64,000 bases of DNA from Streptomyces mutabilis (GTDB taxonomy: Bacteria; Actinomycetota; Actinomycetes; Streptomycetales; Streptomycetaceae), in NCBI RefSeq assembly GCF_014649815.1, contig NZ_BMTT01000023.1, positions 17,795 to 81,794 on the forward strand, in the 5' to 3' direction. The notes beneath the pieces were generated by a model. The model ran no database searches. It was not told the origin of the DNA and worked only from the letters and a program-made list of their open reading frames with translations. How positions within the stretch are numbered: the first letter of the stretch is position 1; each line of letters opens with the position of its first letter. This document shows positions 43,147 through 52,112 of the stretch, one piece after another. Both the position numbers and the translations under genes were made by a program.

Positions 43147-43267
43147 CCCGAGTGCGGTCCGGTCCCCGCCCGGGGGCCGGGCCGCACCGTCCGGTGCACC
43201 GCCGCCAGGAGCCCGCGAGGCTCCGCCCGAGCCGCCGTCAGGGCGGCTCCGCAGACCGGAGAACCCG

Positions 43268-44281
43268 ATGGACATAACCACTGATCCCCAGAAGCCAGCA
43301 GCAGCCCCCGTACCACACCAGCCCCCCGGCAAGGACGGCAAGCGCGCCGCACGCGGCGCCACCCGCCCCGGCGACCGGATCTTCCTCGGACTCTCCCGCG
43401 GGTCCGGCATCCTGGTGCTGGCCATCATGGCCGCCATCGCGGCCTTCCTCAGCTACCGCGCCTGGCTCGCCATCAGCGAGGACGAGGCCAACTTCTTCAC
43501 CAGCTTCGAGTGGAACCCCAGCGGCATCCCGCCGGAGTTCGGCATCGCCGTCCTGGTCTTCGGCACCGTCGTGTCGTCGGTCATCGCGATGGCCATCGCC
43601 GTCCCGGTCTCGGTCGGCATCGCCCTGTTCATCACGCACTACGCGCCGCGCAAGCTGGGCGGCGCCATCGCGTACGTGATCGACCTGCTCGCCGCCGTGC
43701 CCTCGATCGTCTACGGCCTGTGGGGCGCGCTCTTCCTCGTGCCGCACATGGACGGGCTCTTCGGCTGGCTGGACGAGTACCTCGGCTGGACCGGCATCTT
43801 CGAGTGGAGCGGCGGAGCTCCGCGCTCGCTGCTCACCGTGGGCATCCTGCTCGCGATCATGATCCTTCCGATCATCACCAACGTCAGCCGTGAGGTCTTC
43901 CGGCAGGTCCCGCGCATGCACGAGGAGGCCGCCCTGGCCCTCGGCGCCACGCGCTGGGAGGTCATCCGGATGTCGGTGATCCCCTTCGGCCGTTCCGGCA
44001 TCATCTCCGCCTCGATGCTCGGCCTCGGGCGCGCGCTCGGCGAGACGATGGCCGTCGCCATGGTCCTCTCGCCGACCTTCGACATCAACGCCAGCCTGCT
44101 CGACCCGGGCGGCGGCACCTTCGCCCAGAACATCGCCAGCAAGTTCAACGAGGCGACCGTGATGGGCCGGGACGCGCTGATCGCCTCCGGTCTGGTGCTG
44201 TTCGTCATCACGCTGCTGGTCAACGGCGGTGCCCGCATGATCATCGCTCGCCGCAAGGAGTACTCGGGGGCCAACGCATGA
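43268..44281 (+). CDS. pstC: Phosphate ABC transporter permease PstC
   Basis: A 337-residue protein from ATG 43268 (CGGAG 8 bases upstream). Six membrane segments are visible, for example GSGILVLAIMAAIAAFLSYR and IAVLVFGTVVSSVIAMAIAV. The ABC-permease EAA loop is present (EEAALALGATRWEVIRMSVI, then PFGRSGIISASMLGLGRALG). It forms the channel with PstA, and its stop overlaps the pstA start by ATGA. Confidence 0.95.
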   Translation: MDITTDPQKPAAAPVPHQPPGKDGKRAARGATRPGDRIFLGLSRGSGILVLAIMAAIAAFLSYRAWLAISEDEANFFTSFEWNPSGIPPEFGIAVLVFGTVVSSVIAMAIAVPVSVGIALFITHYAPRKLGGAIAYVIDLLAAVPSIVYGLWGALFLVPHMDGLFGWLDEYLGWTGIFEWSGGAPRSLLTVGILLAIMILPIITNVSREVFRQVPRMHEEAALALGATRWEVIRMSVIPFGRSGIISASMLGLGRALGETMAVAMVLSPTFDINASLLDPGGGTFAQNIASKFNEATVMGRDALIASGLVLFVITLLVNGGARMIIARRKEYSGANA

Positions 44282-45336
44282 GCAACGCAACCCTCACCCC
44301 GAAGAGCCGCAGCTCCCTGCGCGGCGCCACCCTGCCCAAGTGGTTCCCGTGGGCCGTCGCGGCCGGTGCGACCGCCGCCGGCCTCGGCATCAGCACCGCG
44401 GCCGGGCTGAACAGCAGCATCCAGTGGGCCCTGATCGCCGTGGTCCTCTTCGTCGGCGGCACGTACGCCATCTCGGCGCGGATCGAGGGCGGACGGCAGG
44501 CCAAGGACCGGGTCGCGACCAGCATGGTCTGGGTCGCGTTCCTCCTGGCCCTGATCCCGCTGCTGTCCCTGATCTGGGAGACCGTCAGGCAGGGCGTGAA
44601 GGTCCTCGACGGCTACTTCCTCACCCACTCGATGGGCGTCGTGGCCGACAGTGAGCCCGGCGGCGGCATCTACCACGCCATCCTCGGCACCCTGGAGCAG
44701 GTCGGCCTCGCCACCCTGTTCTCCGTGCCGGTGGGTGTGCTCACCGCGATCTACCTGGTCGAGTACGGACGCGGGCGGCTCGCCAAGGCCGTCACCTTCT
44801 TCGTCGACGTCATGACGGGTATCCCGTCGATCGTCGCGGGTCTGTTCATCCTCAGCCTGTGGGTCCTCATCCTGGACATGGGCCCCTCCGGCATCGCCGG
44901 TTCGTTCGCCCTGTGCATCCTGATGATCCCCGTGGTCGTCCGCTCCACCGAGGAGATGCTCAAGCTCGTCCCGAACGAGCTGCGCGAGGCGTCGCTGGCA
45001 CTCGGTGTGCCCAAGTGGCGCACGATCCTGAAGGTCGTCCTGCCGACGTCGATCGGTGGCATCGTCACCGGCGTCATGCTGGCCATCGCCCGCATCACCG
45101 GTGAGACGGCGCCCGTGCTGCTCCTGGTCTGGGGCACGGACTTCATCAACGCGAACCCGTTCCAGGACCCGCAGGAATCGCTGCCGATGTACATCTACCT
45201 CCAGTACAACGCCGGCTCCGATCCCGCGTACGACCGTGCCTGGGCGGCGGCCCTCACGCTCATCGCCTTCATCATGATCCTCAACCTCGTGGCCCGCGGC
45301 ATCGCCCGCTGGAAGGCCCCGAAGACGGGTCGCTGA
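44278..45336 (+). CDS. pstA: Phosphate ABC transporter permease PstA
   Basis: A 352-residue protein from ATG 44278, overlapping pstC by 4 bases. Six or seven membrane segments, including an N-terminal pair (FPWAVAAGATAAGLGISTAA; WALIAVVLFVGGTYAIS). The EAA loop is NELREASLALGVPKWRTILK, followed by VVLPTSIGGIVTGVMLAIAR and ITGETAPVLL. It pairs with PstC. It is longer at the N-terminus than E. coli PstA, as usual in actinobacteria. Confidence 0.95.
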   Translation: MSNATLTPKSRSSLRGATLPKWFPWAVAAGATAAGLGISTAAGLNSSIQWALIAVVLFVGGTYAISARIEGGRQAKDRVATSMVWVAFLLALIPLLSLIWETVRQGVKVLDGYFLTHSMGVVADSEPGGGIYHAILGTLEQVGLATLFSVPVGVLTAIYLVEYGRGRLAKAVTFFVDVMTGIPSIVAGLFILSLWVLILDMGPSGIAGSFALCILMIPVVVRSTEEMLKLVPNELREASLALGVPKWRTILKVVLPTSIGGIVTGVMLAIARITGETAPVLLLVWGTDFINANPFQDPQESLPMYIYLQYNAGSDPAYDRAWAAALTLIAFIMILNLVARGIARWKAPKTGR

Positions 45337-45390
45337 CGCGACCGACGCAAGAACAGTCAGCGACTCGGACCGAAAGAAGCAGTGATACCC

Positions 45391-46167
45391 ATGGCCAAGC
45401 GCATCGATGTCAGCGGCCTCAACGCCTACTACGGCTCCTTCCTGGCCATCGAGGACATCTCGATGACCGTCGAACCCCGCTCCGTGACGGCCTTCATCGG
45501 CCCGTCCGGCTGCGGCAAGTCCACCTTCCTGCGCACGCTCAACCGCATGCACGAGGTCACGCCCGGCGGCCGGGTCGACGGCAAGGTCATGCTGGACGAC
45601 GAGAACCTCTACGGCGCCGGCATCGACCCGGTGGCCGTGCGCCGCGAGGTCGGCATGGTCTTCCAGCGCCCGAACCCGTTCCCGACCATGTCGGTGTACG
45701 ACAACGTCGCGGCCGGCCTGCGGCTCAACGGCAAGTACAAGAAGTCCGAGATGGACGACGTCGTCGAGAAGTCCCTGCGCGGCGCCAACCTCTGGAACGA
45801 GGTGAAGGACCGCCTGAACAAGCCGGGCTCCGGCCTCTCCGGCGGTCAGCAGCAGCGCCTGTGCATCGCCCGCGCCATCGCGGTCGAGCCGAACGTCCTG
45901 CTCATGGACGAGCCCTGCTCCGCCCTGGACCCGATCTCCACCCTCGCCATCGAGGACCTGATCGGCGAGCTGAAGGAACGCTTCACGATCGTCATCGTGA
46001 CGCACAACATGCAGCAGGCGGCGCGCGTCTCGGACCGCACGGCGTTCTTCAACCTGGCGGCCGTCGGCCAGCCCGGAAAGCTGATCGAGATCGACGAGAC
46101 GGAGCGCATCTTCTCCAACCCGTCGGTCCAGGCCACGGAGGACTACATCTCCGGCCGCTTCGGCTAG
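45391..46167 (+). CDS. pstB: Phosphate ABC transporter ATP-binding protein PstB
   Basis: 258 residues from ATG 45391, the usual PstB length; GTG 45382 is less likely. Walker A is [19 protein letters not shown], the signature [16 protein letters not shown], Walker [14 protein letters not shown], and the H-loop [12 protein letters not shown]. It energises phosphate import. It is the last gene of pstSCAB, 54 bases after pstA; two terminator hairpins follow. No phoU lies in the operon. Confidence 0.96.
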   Translation: MAKRIDVSGLNAYYGSFLAIEDISMTVEPRSVTAFIGPSGCGKSTFLRTLNRMHEVTPGGRVDGKVMLDDENLYGAGIDPVAVRREVGMVFQRPNPFPTMSVYDNVAAGLRLNGKYKKSEMDDVVEKSLRGANLWNEVKDRLNKPGSGLSGGQQQRLCIARAIAVEPNVLLMDEPCSALDPISTLAIEDLIGELKERFTIVIVTHNMQQAARVSDRTAFFNLAAVGQPGKLIEIDETERIFSNPSVQATEDYISGRFG

Positions 46168-46182
46168 GCCCCGCCCCCGACC

Positions 46183-46216
46183 CCTCGCGGTGCTGCATGG
46201 CGGTGCCACCGCGAGG
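46183..46216. terminator. First hairpin after pstB
   Basis: Perfect 10-bp arms CCTCGCGGTG (46183-46192) and CACCGCGAGG (46207-46216), 15 bases after the pstB stop. Confidence 0.7.
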
Positions 46217-46224
46217 AGCACAAA

Positions 46225-46254
46225 GGGCCCGCCCCCGGTCACGGGGGCGGGCCC
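46225..46254. terminator. Second, stronger hairpin between pstB and pit
   Basis: Perfect 13-bp arms GGGCCCGCCCCCG and CGGGGGCGGGCCC around a 4-base GTCA loop, followed by TCTC. It serves the convergent pstB end and probably the pit end as well. The next 150 bases to 46404 hold no gene. Confidence 0.85.
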
Positions 46255-46404
46255 TCTCATATGCACCCAGCTGCGGGCAGTCGTGCCTCCGCAGTACCTG
46301 AACGGCCTGGGAGGTTACCCCCAGGGGCGGCACGGTGGGCGCAGCGGCGCCCCGCCCCGCCGGGCAGCGCACCCACCCCGGCCCGCACGAGCACCGGGCA
46401 CTGC

Positions 46405-47403
46405 CTAGAGGAACGCCAGATTCACGATCCAGAACGACACCGCGGCCACCGCCGCAGCCGCCGGCATCGTGATGAACCACCCCACGATGATGTTCCGCGC
46501 AACCCCCCACCGCACGGCATTCACCCGCTTCGTGGCCCCCACACCCATGATCGACGACGTGATGACATGCGTCGTCGAAATCGGCGCGTGGAACAGGAAC
46601 GCCGACCCGAACATGATCGACGCACCGGTCGTCTCCGCCGCGAACCCCTGCGGCGGATCCAGCTCGATGATCTTCCGCCCCAGCGTCCGCATGATCCGCC
46701 AGCCACCCGCGTACGTCCCCGCGGACAGCATCAGCGCGCACGCGATCTTCACCCACACCGGAATGGGATCGCCGTAGTCCTCCACATCGGCGATGACCAG
46801 CGCCATCACCACGATACCCATCGTCTTCTGCGCGTCCTGCAGACCGTGCCCCAGCGCCATACCCGCCGCCGACACCGTCTGCGCTATACGGAAGCCCCGC
46901 TTCGCCTTATGCGGATTGGCCCGCCGGAAGATCCACATGATGGCCGTCATCACCAGGTACCCGGCGATCAGACCGATCACCGGCGACACGAACATCGGAA
47001 TGACGATCTTGTCGACGACCCCGTGCCAGTACACGGTCGTGCTCCCGGCCAGCGCCGCACCCACCATGCCGCCGAACAGGGCGTGCGAGGACGAAGACGG
47101 CAGCCCGAAGTACCAGGTGATGAGATTCCAGACGATCGCGCCCACCAACGCCGCGAAGAGAATCCCCATCCCCTTCGAGCCCTCGGGTGTCTCGATCAGC
47201 CCCTCGCTGACGGTCTTGGCCACCCCGGAGCCGAGGAACGCGCCGGCGAGGTTCATGACGGCGGCCATCGCGAGCGCCGCCCGGGGCGTCAGCGCACGCG
47301 TCGACACGGACGTCGCGATCGCGTTCGCCGAGTCGTGGAAACCGTTGGTGTACGTGAAGAAGAGCGCGACCCCGATGGTCACGACCAGTGCGAAGGTGTC
47401 CAT
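46405..47403 (-). CDS. pit: Low-affinity inorganic phosphate transporter (PiT family)
   Basis: A 332-residue protein from ATG 47403. PiT signature repeats are FFTYTNGFHDSANAIATSVS at the N-terminus and GHGLQDAQKTMGIVVMAL in the middle. The paired GLPSSSSHALFGGMVGAAL and APISTTHVITSSIMGVGATK carry the two inverted repeats that bind phosphate. Ten or so membrane segments. It is a proton- or cation-coupled carrier of neutral metal phosphate, 7 bases downstream of its DUF47 partner. Confidence 0.93.
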   Translation of the reverse strand: MDTFALVVTIGVALFFTYTNGFHDSANAIATSVSTRALTPRAALAMAAVMNLAGAFLGSGVAKTVSEGLIETPEGSKGMGILFAALVGAIVWNLITWYFGLPSSSSHALFGGMVGAALAGSTTVYWHGVVDKIVIPMFVSPVIGLIAGYLVMTAIMWIFRRANPHKAKRGFRIAQTVSAAGMALGHGLQDAQKTMGIVVMALVIADVEDYGDPIPVWVKIACALMLSAGTYAGGWRIMRTLGRKIIELDPPQGFAAETTGASIMFGSAFLFHAPISTTHVITSSIMGVGATKRVNAVRWGVARNIIVGWFITMPAAAAVAAVSFWIVNLAFL

Positions 47404-47410
47404 GGAGGGT

Positions 47411-48031
47411 TCAGGACTCCTTGACCGCGATGGTCTCCACCGTGTTCGCCACGTGCTCGAACGCGTCGGCCGCTTCCTCGAGCACGTCCACGATCTGCTT
47501 GAGCTTCAGCACCTCGATGGCCTCGTACTTGCCGTTGAAGAGGTGGGCGAGCAGCTTGCGGTGGATCTGGTCGGCCTGGTTCTCGAGCCGGTTGACCTCG
47601 ATCCAGTACTCGGTGAGGTTGTCCATGGTCCGCAGGTTCGGCATGGCCTCGGCGGTCAGCTCCGCGGCGCGCGCCAGCACCTCGATCTGCTGCTCGACGC
47701 CCCTGGGCAGTTCCTCGATGTTGTAGAGGACGACCAGGTCGACGGCCTCCTCCATGAAGTCCATGATGTCGTCGAGGGAGGAGGCGAGGTTGTAGATGTC
47801 CTCGCGGTCGAAGGGCGTGATGAACGAGGAGTTCAGCTGGTGGAAGATCGCGTGCGTGGCGTCGTCACCCGCGTGTTCGGCGGCCCGCATACGCTCTGCG
47901 ATCTCGGCCCGGGCGGATGCGTCCGCCCCGAGCAGTTCCATCAGGAGTTTCGAGCCCGTGACGATGTTGTCCGCGGACGCGGCGAACATGTCGTAGAAGC
48001 TCGTCTCCCTGGGGGTCAGACGAAAGCGCAC
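47411..48031 (-). CDS. DUF47 (PhoU-like) partner of the PiT transporter
   Basis: A 206-residue all-helical protein from GTG 48031. PhoU-like metal-binding segments are AEHAGDDATHAIFHQLNSSF and ENQADQIHRKLLAHLF; also DREDIYNLASSLDDIMDFME. DUF47 proteins are nearly always co-transcribed with pit and probably gate it. A likely promoter upstream on the minus strand is TTAGCC-N18-TAGCAT (about 48069-48098). Confidence 0.92.
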   Translation of the reverse strand: MRFRLTPRETSFYDMFAASADNIVTGSKLLMELLGADASARAEIAERMRAAEHAGDDATHAIFHQLNSSFITPFDREDIYNLASSLDDIMDFMEEAVDLVVLYNIEELPRGVEQQIEVLARAAELTAEAMPNLRTMDNLTEYWIEVNRLENQADQIHRKLLAHLFNGKYEAIEVLKLKQIVDVLEEAADAFEHVANTVETIAVKES

Positions 48032-48209
48032 GTGGGGTCCTCGGGGTGCATCGGTTTCGGTCAGGCTGATGCTAGGCGCATCATCCGGCCACGGCTAACG
48101 GGCCGTCCCCCAGTGTCGCCCATCGGGAAGACTGATGAGCAGGGGGGCGACGCCCGGGCCGTCGCCAGGGGGCTTCCCCAAGGCCCCCTTACCCCGCGAA
48201 GTTCGTTAC

Positions 48210-48232
48210 CATATACCCGTCAGGGGTATATG
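48210..48232. promoter_or_regulatory. CsoR operator upstream of csoR
   Basis: A 23-bp inverted repeat with arms CATATACCC and GGGTATATG around GTCAG. This is the GTATACCC-type palindrome bound by CsoR copper sensors. It lies 86 bases before csoR in an AT-rich patch, so copper-relieved autorepression is expected. Confidence 0.85.
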
Positions 48233-48318
48233 TCCGCTATCCGCCCGATGTCCACCCGCTCCGCCCACTCACTCCCCTCATTCCTCTTCACTCCCATTCA
48301 TTCCCACAGGAGGACGCG

Positions 48319-48696
48319 ATGACGACCACTGAGGCCGGCGCAGGTGCGCCCTCCCCCGCCGTGGACGGGGTGGAGACGGCCGGCACGGAGATCGTGACCG
48401 ACCACGACCGGGGTGTGCACGGCTACCACAAGCAGAAGGACGAGCACCTCAAGCGCCTGCGCCGTATCGAGGGCCAGATCCGCGGCCTGCAGCGGATGGT
48501 CGACGAGGACGTCTACTGCATCGACATACTCACCCAGGTCTCCGCCTCCACGAAGGCCTTGCAGTCCTTCGCCCTGCAACTCCTGGAGGAGCACCTGCGC
48601 CACTGCGTCGCCGACGCGGCCGTCAAGGGCGGCGACGAGATCGACGCAAAGGTGGAGGAGGCGACGAAGGCGATCGGCCGCCTGCTGCGCACCTGA
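48319..48696 (+). CDS. csoR: Copper-sensing transcriptional repressor CsoR
   Basis: A 125-residue protein from ATG 48319 (AGGAGG about 9 bases upstream). A disordered acidic N-terminus is followed by the DUF156 fold (EHLKRLRRIEGQIRGLQRMV). The copper-binding Cys-His-Cys set is present: DVYCIDIL, then EEHLRHCV with His and Cys. Cu(I) binding releases CsoR from DNA. The palindromic operator upstream supports autoregulation. No copper exporter gene is adjacent, so targets lie elsewhere. Confidence 0.93.
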   Translation: MTTTEAGAGAPSPAVDGVETAGTEIVTDHDRGVHGYHKQKDEHLKRLRRIEGQIRGLQRMVDEDVYCIDILTQVSASTKALQSFALQLLEEHLRHCVADAAVKGGDEIDAKVEEATKAIGRLLRT

Positions 48697-48729
48697 TCCC
48701 GGCCGGCCTCCGCTGATCCGGCCGGCCCT

Positions 48730-48903
48730 CTACTGGTCGCCGCCGGCCGTCCTGCGCTCCTCGGCCACCCGCAGCACCTCGTCGATGCTCTCCAGGCTGA
48801 GCCGCTCCCGGGCGGCGGACGCCGCGATGATCAGCTCGCCGCACAGCTCGATCTCGGCGAGGGCCACGTGGTCCTGAACCGCCGTACCACCGACCGGAGC
48901 CAC
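48730..48903 (-). CDS. Small conserved-looking hypothetical protein
   Basis: About 57 residues. GTG 48903 follows GAGGTGA by 5 bases; GTG 48912 is also possible. It is mainly helical and acidic (VALAEIELCGELIIAASAAR, SLESIDEVLRVAEE), composition normal for cytoplasmic protein. No known domain. It lies tail to tail with csoR, 33 bases apart. Confidence 0.65.
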   Translation of the reverse strand: MAPVGGTAVQDHVALAEIELCGELIIAASAARERLSLESIDEVLRVAEERRTAGGDQ

Positions 48904-48980
48904 GCGCGTCACCTCGTCTCTGCCGTCACCGACTTCCTAGAGTAGGGAGCGGCGTACACACCGCGCATGGCACGGAAGGG

Positions 48981-49847
48981 CTAGTTCTTGCCGCCCGGCC
49001 CCGCGGCGATCTTGCCGGCGTAGATGTCGTCCTCCTCCGGCAGCCGTACGCGGACGGCGGCGCCGAAATCGTAGAGCAGGGTCGTCGAGGTGACGTCGAC
49101 GGTGCCCTCGTCCCGCCCGTTGACGAAGCTGAAGCGGTGCCGGATCTTGCGGATGCGGCCCTCGTCGTCGAGGTAGGCGTCGAAGGGCACCTCGACGGTG
49201 GCGAAGCCGTCGGCGGCCGCGGCCAGCACCGCCTTGTTGTCGTCGGACGCGCCCCGCGCCGCCCGCTCCAGGTCGGCGGTTCCCCGGTAGTGCCGCACCT
49301 CGGTCCCCGCGATTTCGGTCCGCCCCACGTACGTCGCGGTCCGCGTCCCCCGCAGCACCTCGGCGGCGGCGAAGGGGTCCGTCGCCCCGCCGGTCACCAG
49401 GTTCCCGTCGGACAGGGAGGCGGTCTCCACCCGCACCCACTTGTCGTCGGGCACACCGGCCCCCCGGTTCTTCATGAACAGGGCCCCCGGCGCGAGCAGC
49501 TCGGTGATCGGCCGGTGCTCGCTCTCGCCCGCCGGGTCCTGCGGCAGCCGCACCTCCAACTGCCCGAACCGCCGCTCGAAGTCGTAGACCCCCTCGCCCC
49601 GGATGGTCACCCGCGTCCCGCCGCTGGCCATCTCCATCGCGGTGCGCGCCTTGGCGCTGCCGGCGGTCACCAGCCGGTCGGCGGCCCGGTGCAGCACGGC
49701 GACCGGATCACCGGCTCCCGCTCCCTGGACGGCGGCCCCCTGCCAGGAGCAGCCGCTCCCGGCCAGCCACACGCAGACCACGCCGCCGGCGACGGTGAGA
49801 CCGCCGGCCGCCCTCCTGCCCCGCCGCTCCCTCGCCCACCCGACCAT
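48981..49847 (-). CDS. Putative secreted lipoprotein (LppX/LolA-like fold suspected)
   Basis: A 288-residue protein. ATG 49847 follows GGGTAGGTGGCG. A basic N-terminus with WARERRGRRAAGGL, a hydrophobic core and the lipobox LAGSGC (Cys about 33) mark a lipoprotein. The mature part is beta-rich with regularly spaced strands (FGQLEVRLPQ, ATYVGRTEIAGTEVRHYRGT, ATVEVPFDAYLDDEGRIRKI). The DAYLDDEGRIRKIR motif is typical of actinobacterial LppX/LprG-like or DUF-type lipoproteins. Function unknown; a lipid or envelope carrier role is only a guess. Confidence 0.72.
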   Translation of the reverse strand: MVGWARERRGRRAAGGLTVAGGVVCVWLAGSGCSWQGAAVQGAGAGDPVAVLHRAADRLVTAGSAKARTAMEMASGGTRVTIRGEGVYDFERRFGQLEVRLPQDPAGESEHRPITELLAPGALFMKNRGAGVPDDKWVRVETASLSDGNLVTGGATDPFAAAEVLRGTRTATYVGRTEIAGTEVRHYRGTADLERAARGASDDNKAVLAAAADGFATVEVPFDAYLDDEGRIRKIRHRFSFVNGRDEGTVDVTSTTLLYDFGAAVRVRLPEEDDIYAGKIAAGPGGKN

Positions 49848-49932
49848 CGCCACCTACCCGCCGTCACGCCCGCTCCGGAGCCCCTTCCGACCGGGTTAAC
49901 GAGGGGCAGGTGACCCCGGTAACGTTGACGGC

Positions 49933-50103
49933 GTGGCGCAGCAGGACGGTCTCGAAGCTTCCCGGGAAGTACCGGAACACCTCACGTCGACGGTCGAACA
50001 GGGCCCCTTCTGTCTGGCCCGTTGCAGCTGTGGCTGGCGGGGCCCGGCCCGCAGGGCGAGAAGCCAGGCCCGGACGGACGCGAAGACGCACGCGGCGGCC
50101 TGA
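49933..50103 (+). CDS. Short 56-residue protein with CxxxCxC motif
   Basis: GTG 49933 to TGA 50103. It begins MAQQDGLEASREVPEHLTST, then VEQGPFCLARCSCGWRGPAR, and ends basic. The Cys-x3-Cys-x-Cys set could bind a metal. I recall similar short proteins in other Streptomyces but cannot check. No strong ribosome site. It fills the gap between the lipoprotein and PAP2 genes. Confidence 0.6.
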   Translation: MAQQDGLEASREVPEHLTSTVEQGPFCLARCSCGWRGPARRARSQARTDAKTHAAA

Positions 50104-50134
50104 GGGCCGCCGCCACGGTCGCTACGGGGCCGCC

Positions 50135-50845
50135 CTACGCGGCGAGATCCCGCTCCCCGGCCTCGGTGCTTCCCTTGCGCGCGCCCGGAATGACGGCGTC
50201 CCGCCCGGCGGCGTCGCCTCGCCCCCGCGCACGCACCAGCCAACCCACCCTGGGCGACCGCTCGACGGCGCGGGCCAGCGGCGTCAGCAGCGCCATGGCG
50301 ACCGGCGACAGCAGCAGCGCGACCGCCGTACCGAGCGCGAAGCCGCCGATGACGTCCGTCGGATAATGCACGCCCATGTAGACGCGGATGAAGCCGCCGA
50401 ACAGCGCCAGCACGATCGCGCCGAGCCCGAACTTCCGGTTGGCGACGAACAGGGCGACGGCCAGGGCCATGCAGAGGGTGGCGTGATCGCTCACGAAGGA
50501 GAAGTCGTCCTTCCCCGCGACCAGTACTTCCAGCCCGTCATGGGTCTTGAACGGCCGGGGTCGCTCGACGAAACCCCGTATCGGCACGTTGACCAGTACC
50601 GCGACGCCGGCCGCGAGCGGTGCCCACACCAGGGCCGCCACGCTCGATGCCGCGTCCTCGCCGCCCCGCCGCCGCACGGACCACCAGCACCAGAGCACCA
50701 GCAGCACGATCGCGAACAGCAGTCCGTACTCACCCACGAACTCCATGACCCGGTCGAACCAGTGCGGCGCGTCCTTGGCCAGGCCGTTGATGTCATAGAG
50801 CAGTTCGACGTCGGGGTTCGAACCGGATTCGGCGAGTCCAGCCAT
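50135..50845 (-). CDS. PAP2-family membrane phosphatase (undecaprenyl-diphosphatase-like)
   Basis: A 236-residue protein from ATG 50845. About six membrane segments (EYGLLFAIVLLVLWCWW, LVWAPLAAGVAVLVNVPI, and others). The phosphatase motifs are IRGFVERPRP (motif I, with Arg for the usual Lys), FSFVSDHATL (motif II His) and IRVYMGVHYPTDVIGG (motif III). BcrC/UppP2-like enzymes of this type recycle undecaprenyl pyrophosphate in wall synthesis. The 236 bases upstream (50846-51081) hold only its promoter region, with a CGTTCCACGTTCCAC duplication. Confidence 0.82.
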   Translation of the reverse strand: MAGLAESGSNPDVELLYDINGLAKDAPHWFDRVMEFVGEYGLLFAIVLLVLWCWWSVRRRGGEDAASSVAALVWAPLAAGVAVLVNVPIRGFVERPRPFKTHDGLEVLVAGKDDFSFVSDHATLCMALAVALFVANRKFGLGAIVLALFGGFIRVYMGVHYPTDVIGGFALGTAVALLLSPVAMALLTPLARAVERSPRVGWLVRARGRGDAAGRDAVIPGARKGSTEAGERDLAA

Positions 50846-51081
50846 GGTGCTGCGGCCCCTTCGTCATCTCCTGCGGCGCACCGTGCGCACGCCTTTCCTC
50901 CACCACCCCCGTGGTCGCAGATGCCGACACTTCCTGTCTCGCACACCTACACGACAACAGGAACGCACGGCCCCCGTTGATACGTTCCACGTTCCACTGG
51001 ATGATCACGCAGACGTTATCGAAGAGAAACACGTCGTCGCAGCTCAGGGCATGGGTTCACGCTGCGTCCAAACCATCGCAT

Positions 51082-52083
51082 TCACACCGTGGTGGGCAGC
51101 GCTTTCGCGCCATCTTCCGTCACCCGGGTCGCCCCGAAGTAGTCCGGGGTGTCGATCTTGTCGAACCGGATCACGGCCCCTGTCCGCGGCGCGTCGATCA
51201 TGTACCCGCCACCGACGTAGATCCCCACGTGCCGGATGGCCCGCGAGTTGGTGAGGTCGTCCGAGAAGAACACCAGGTCCCCGGGCAGCAGTTCCTCCCG
51301 GCTCGGATGCGGCCCCGCGTTGTACTGGTCGTTCGCGACCCGCGGCAGCTTGATCCCCACGCTCTCGTACGCCGCCTGGGTCAGCCCCGAACAGTCGAAG
51401 CGCCCGCCCTGTCCCGCCGTACCGGTCCCGCCCCACAGATAGGGCGTCCCGAGCTTGTCCTGCGCGTAGGCGATGGCCCCGGCGGCCTGCTCCGAGGGCT
51501 CGACCCGGGTCTCGGGCGCCGCGAAGCTCTTCTCCAGGGTCGTGATGACCTTGACGTAGTTCTGGGTCTCCTTGTACGGCGGCACGCCCTGGTACTGGAT
51601 CACCGCGTAGGCGCCCGCGTTGTAGGAGGCCAGCATGTTCTCCGTCGGATTCCCGGGTACGTCCTTCACGTACGACGCGAGCGTGCAGTCGTACGACGCC
51701 GCCGACGGGATGGCGTCCGCCGGGTCCCACACGTCCCGGTCGCCGTCACCGTCCCCGTCGATCCCGTGCGTGGCCCACGTACCGGGGATGAACTGCGCTA
51801 TCCCCTGCGCCGCCGCGTGGCTCTGCGCCTTCGGGTCGAAGCCGCTCTCCTGGTAGAGCTGGGCGGCGAGCAGTGCGGGGTTGATGGCGGGACAGAGATT
51901 GCCCCACTTCTGCACCAGCGCCTGGTACGCCGCGGGCACCGATCCCTTGGCCAGCTTCTTCGACCCGCCCCCGATGCCGTTGGCCAGGTTCCCGGCGACC
52001 ACGTAGACGCCGACGACGAGCAGCATCACGAAGCCCATTCCCAGGGCGACCGCGGCACCTGCACCGACCCACAACTTGCGCAT
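51082..52083 (-). CDS. Bifunctional cell-wall hydrolase: lytic transglycosylase (SLT) plus NlpC/P60
   Basis: A 333-residue protein. ATG 52083 follows GGGGGAAAG. One N-terminal membrane anchor (AVALGMGFVMLLVVGVYVVA). The SLT domain has its catalytic Glu in AAQLYQESGFDPKAQSHAAA and an acidic Ca-binding-like insert DGDGDGDRDVWDP. The C-terminal NlpC/P60 domain has Cys in GGRFDCSGLTQAAYESVG and His in IRHVGIYVGGG. This SLT-P60 pair is the layout of CwlT/VirB1-type proteins of Gram-positive conjugation systems. It lies 2.1 kb from the secretion-like cluster on the opposite strand, next to the regulators, so a wall-opening role for that apparatus is inferred. Confidence 0.87.
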   Translation of the reverse strand: MRKLWVGAGAAVALGMGFVMLLVVGVYVVAGNLANGIGGGSKKLAKGSVPAAYQALVQKWGNLCPAINPALLAAQLYQESGFDPKAQSHAAAQGIAQFIPGTWATHGIDGDGDGDRDVWDPADAIPSAASYDCTLASYVKDVPGNPTENMLASYNAGAYAVIQYQGVPPYKETQNYVKVITTLEKSFAAPETRVEPSEQAAGAIAYAQDKLGTPYLWGGTGTAGQGGRFDCSGLTQAAYESVGIKLPRVANDQYNAGPHPSREELLPGDLVFFSDDLTNSRAIRHVGIYVGGGYMIDAPRTGAVIRFDKIDTPDYFGATRVTEDGAKALPTTV

Positions 52084-52112
52084 GGCCCAACTTTCCCCCA
52101 TCTCGGGGCCGT

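Noticed and set aside
50816-50830. GGTTCGAACC-like string suggesting a tRNA T-loop
   Set aside because: It lies in the PAP2 coding start and has no acceptor or anticodon stems around it.
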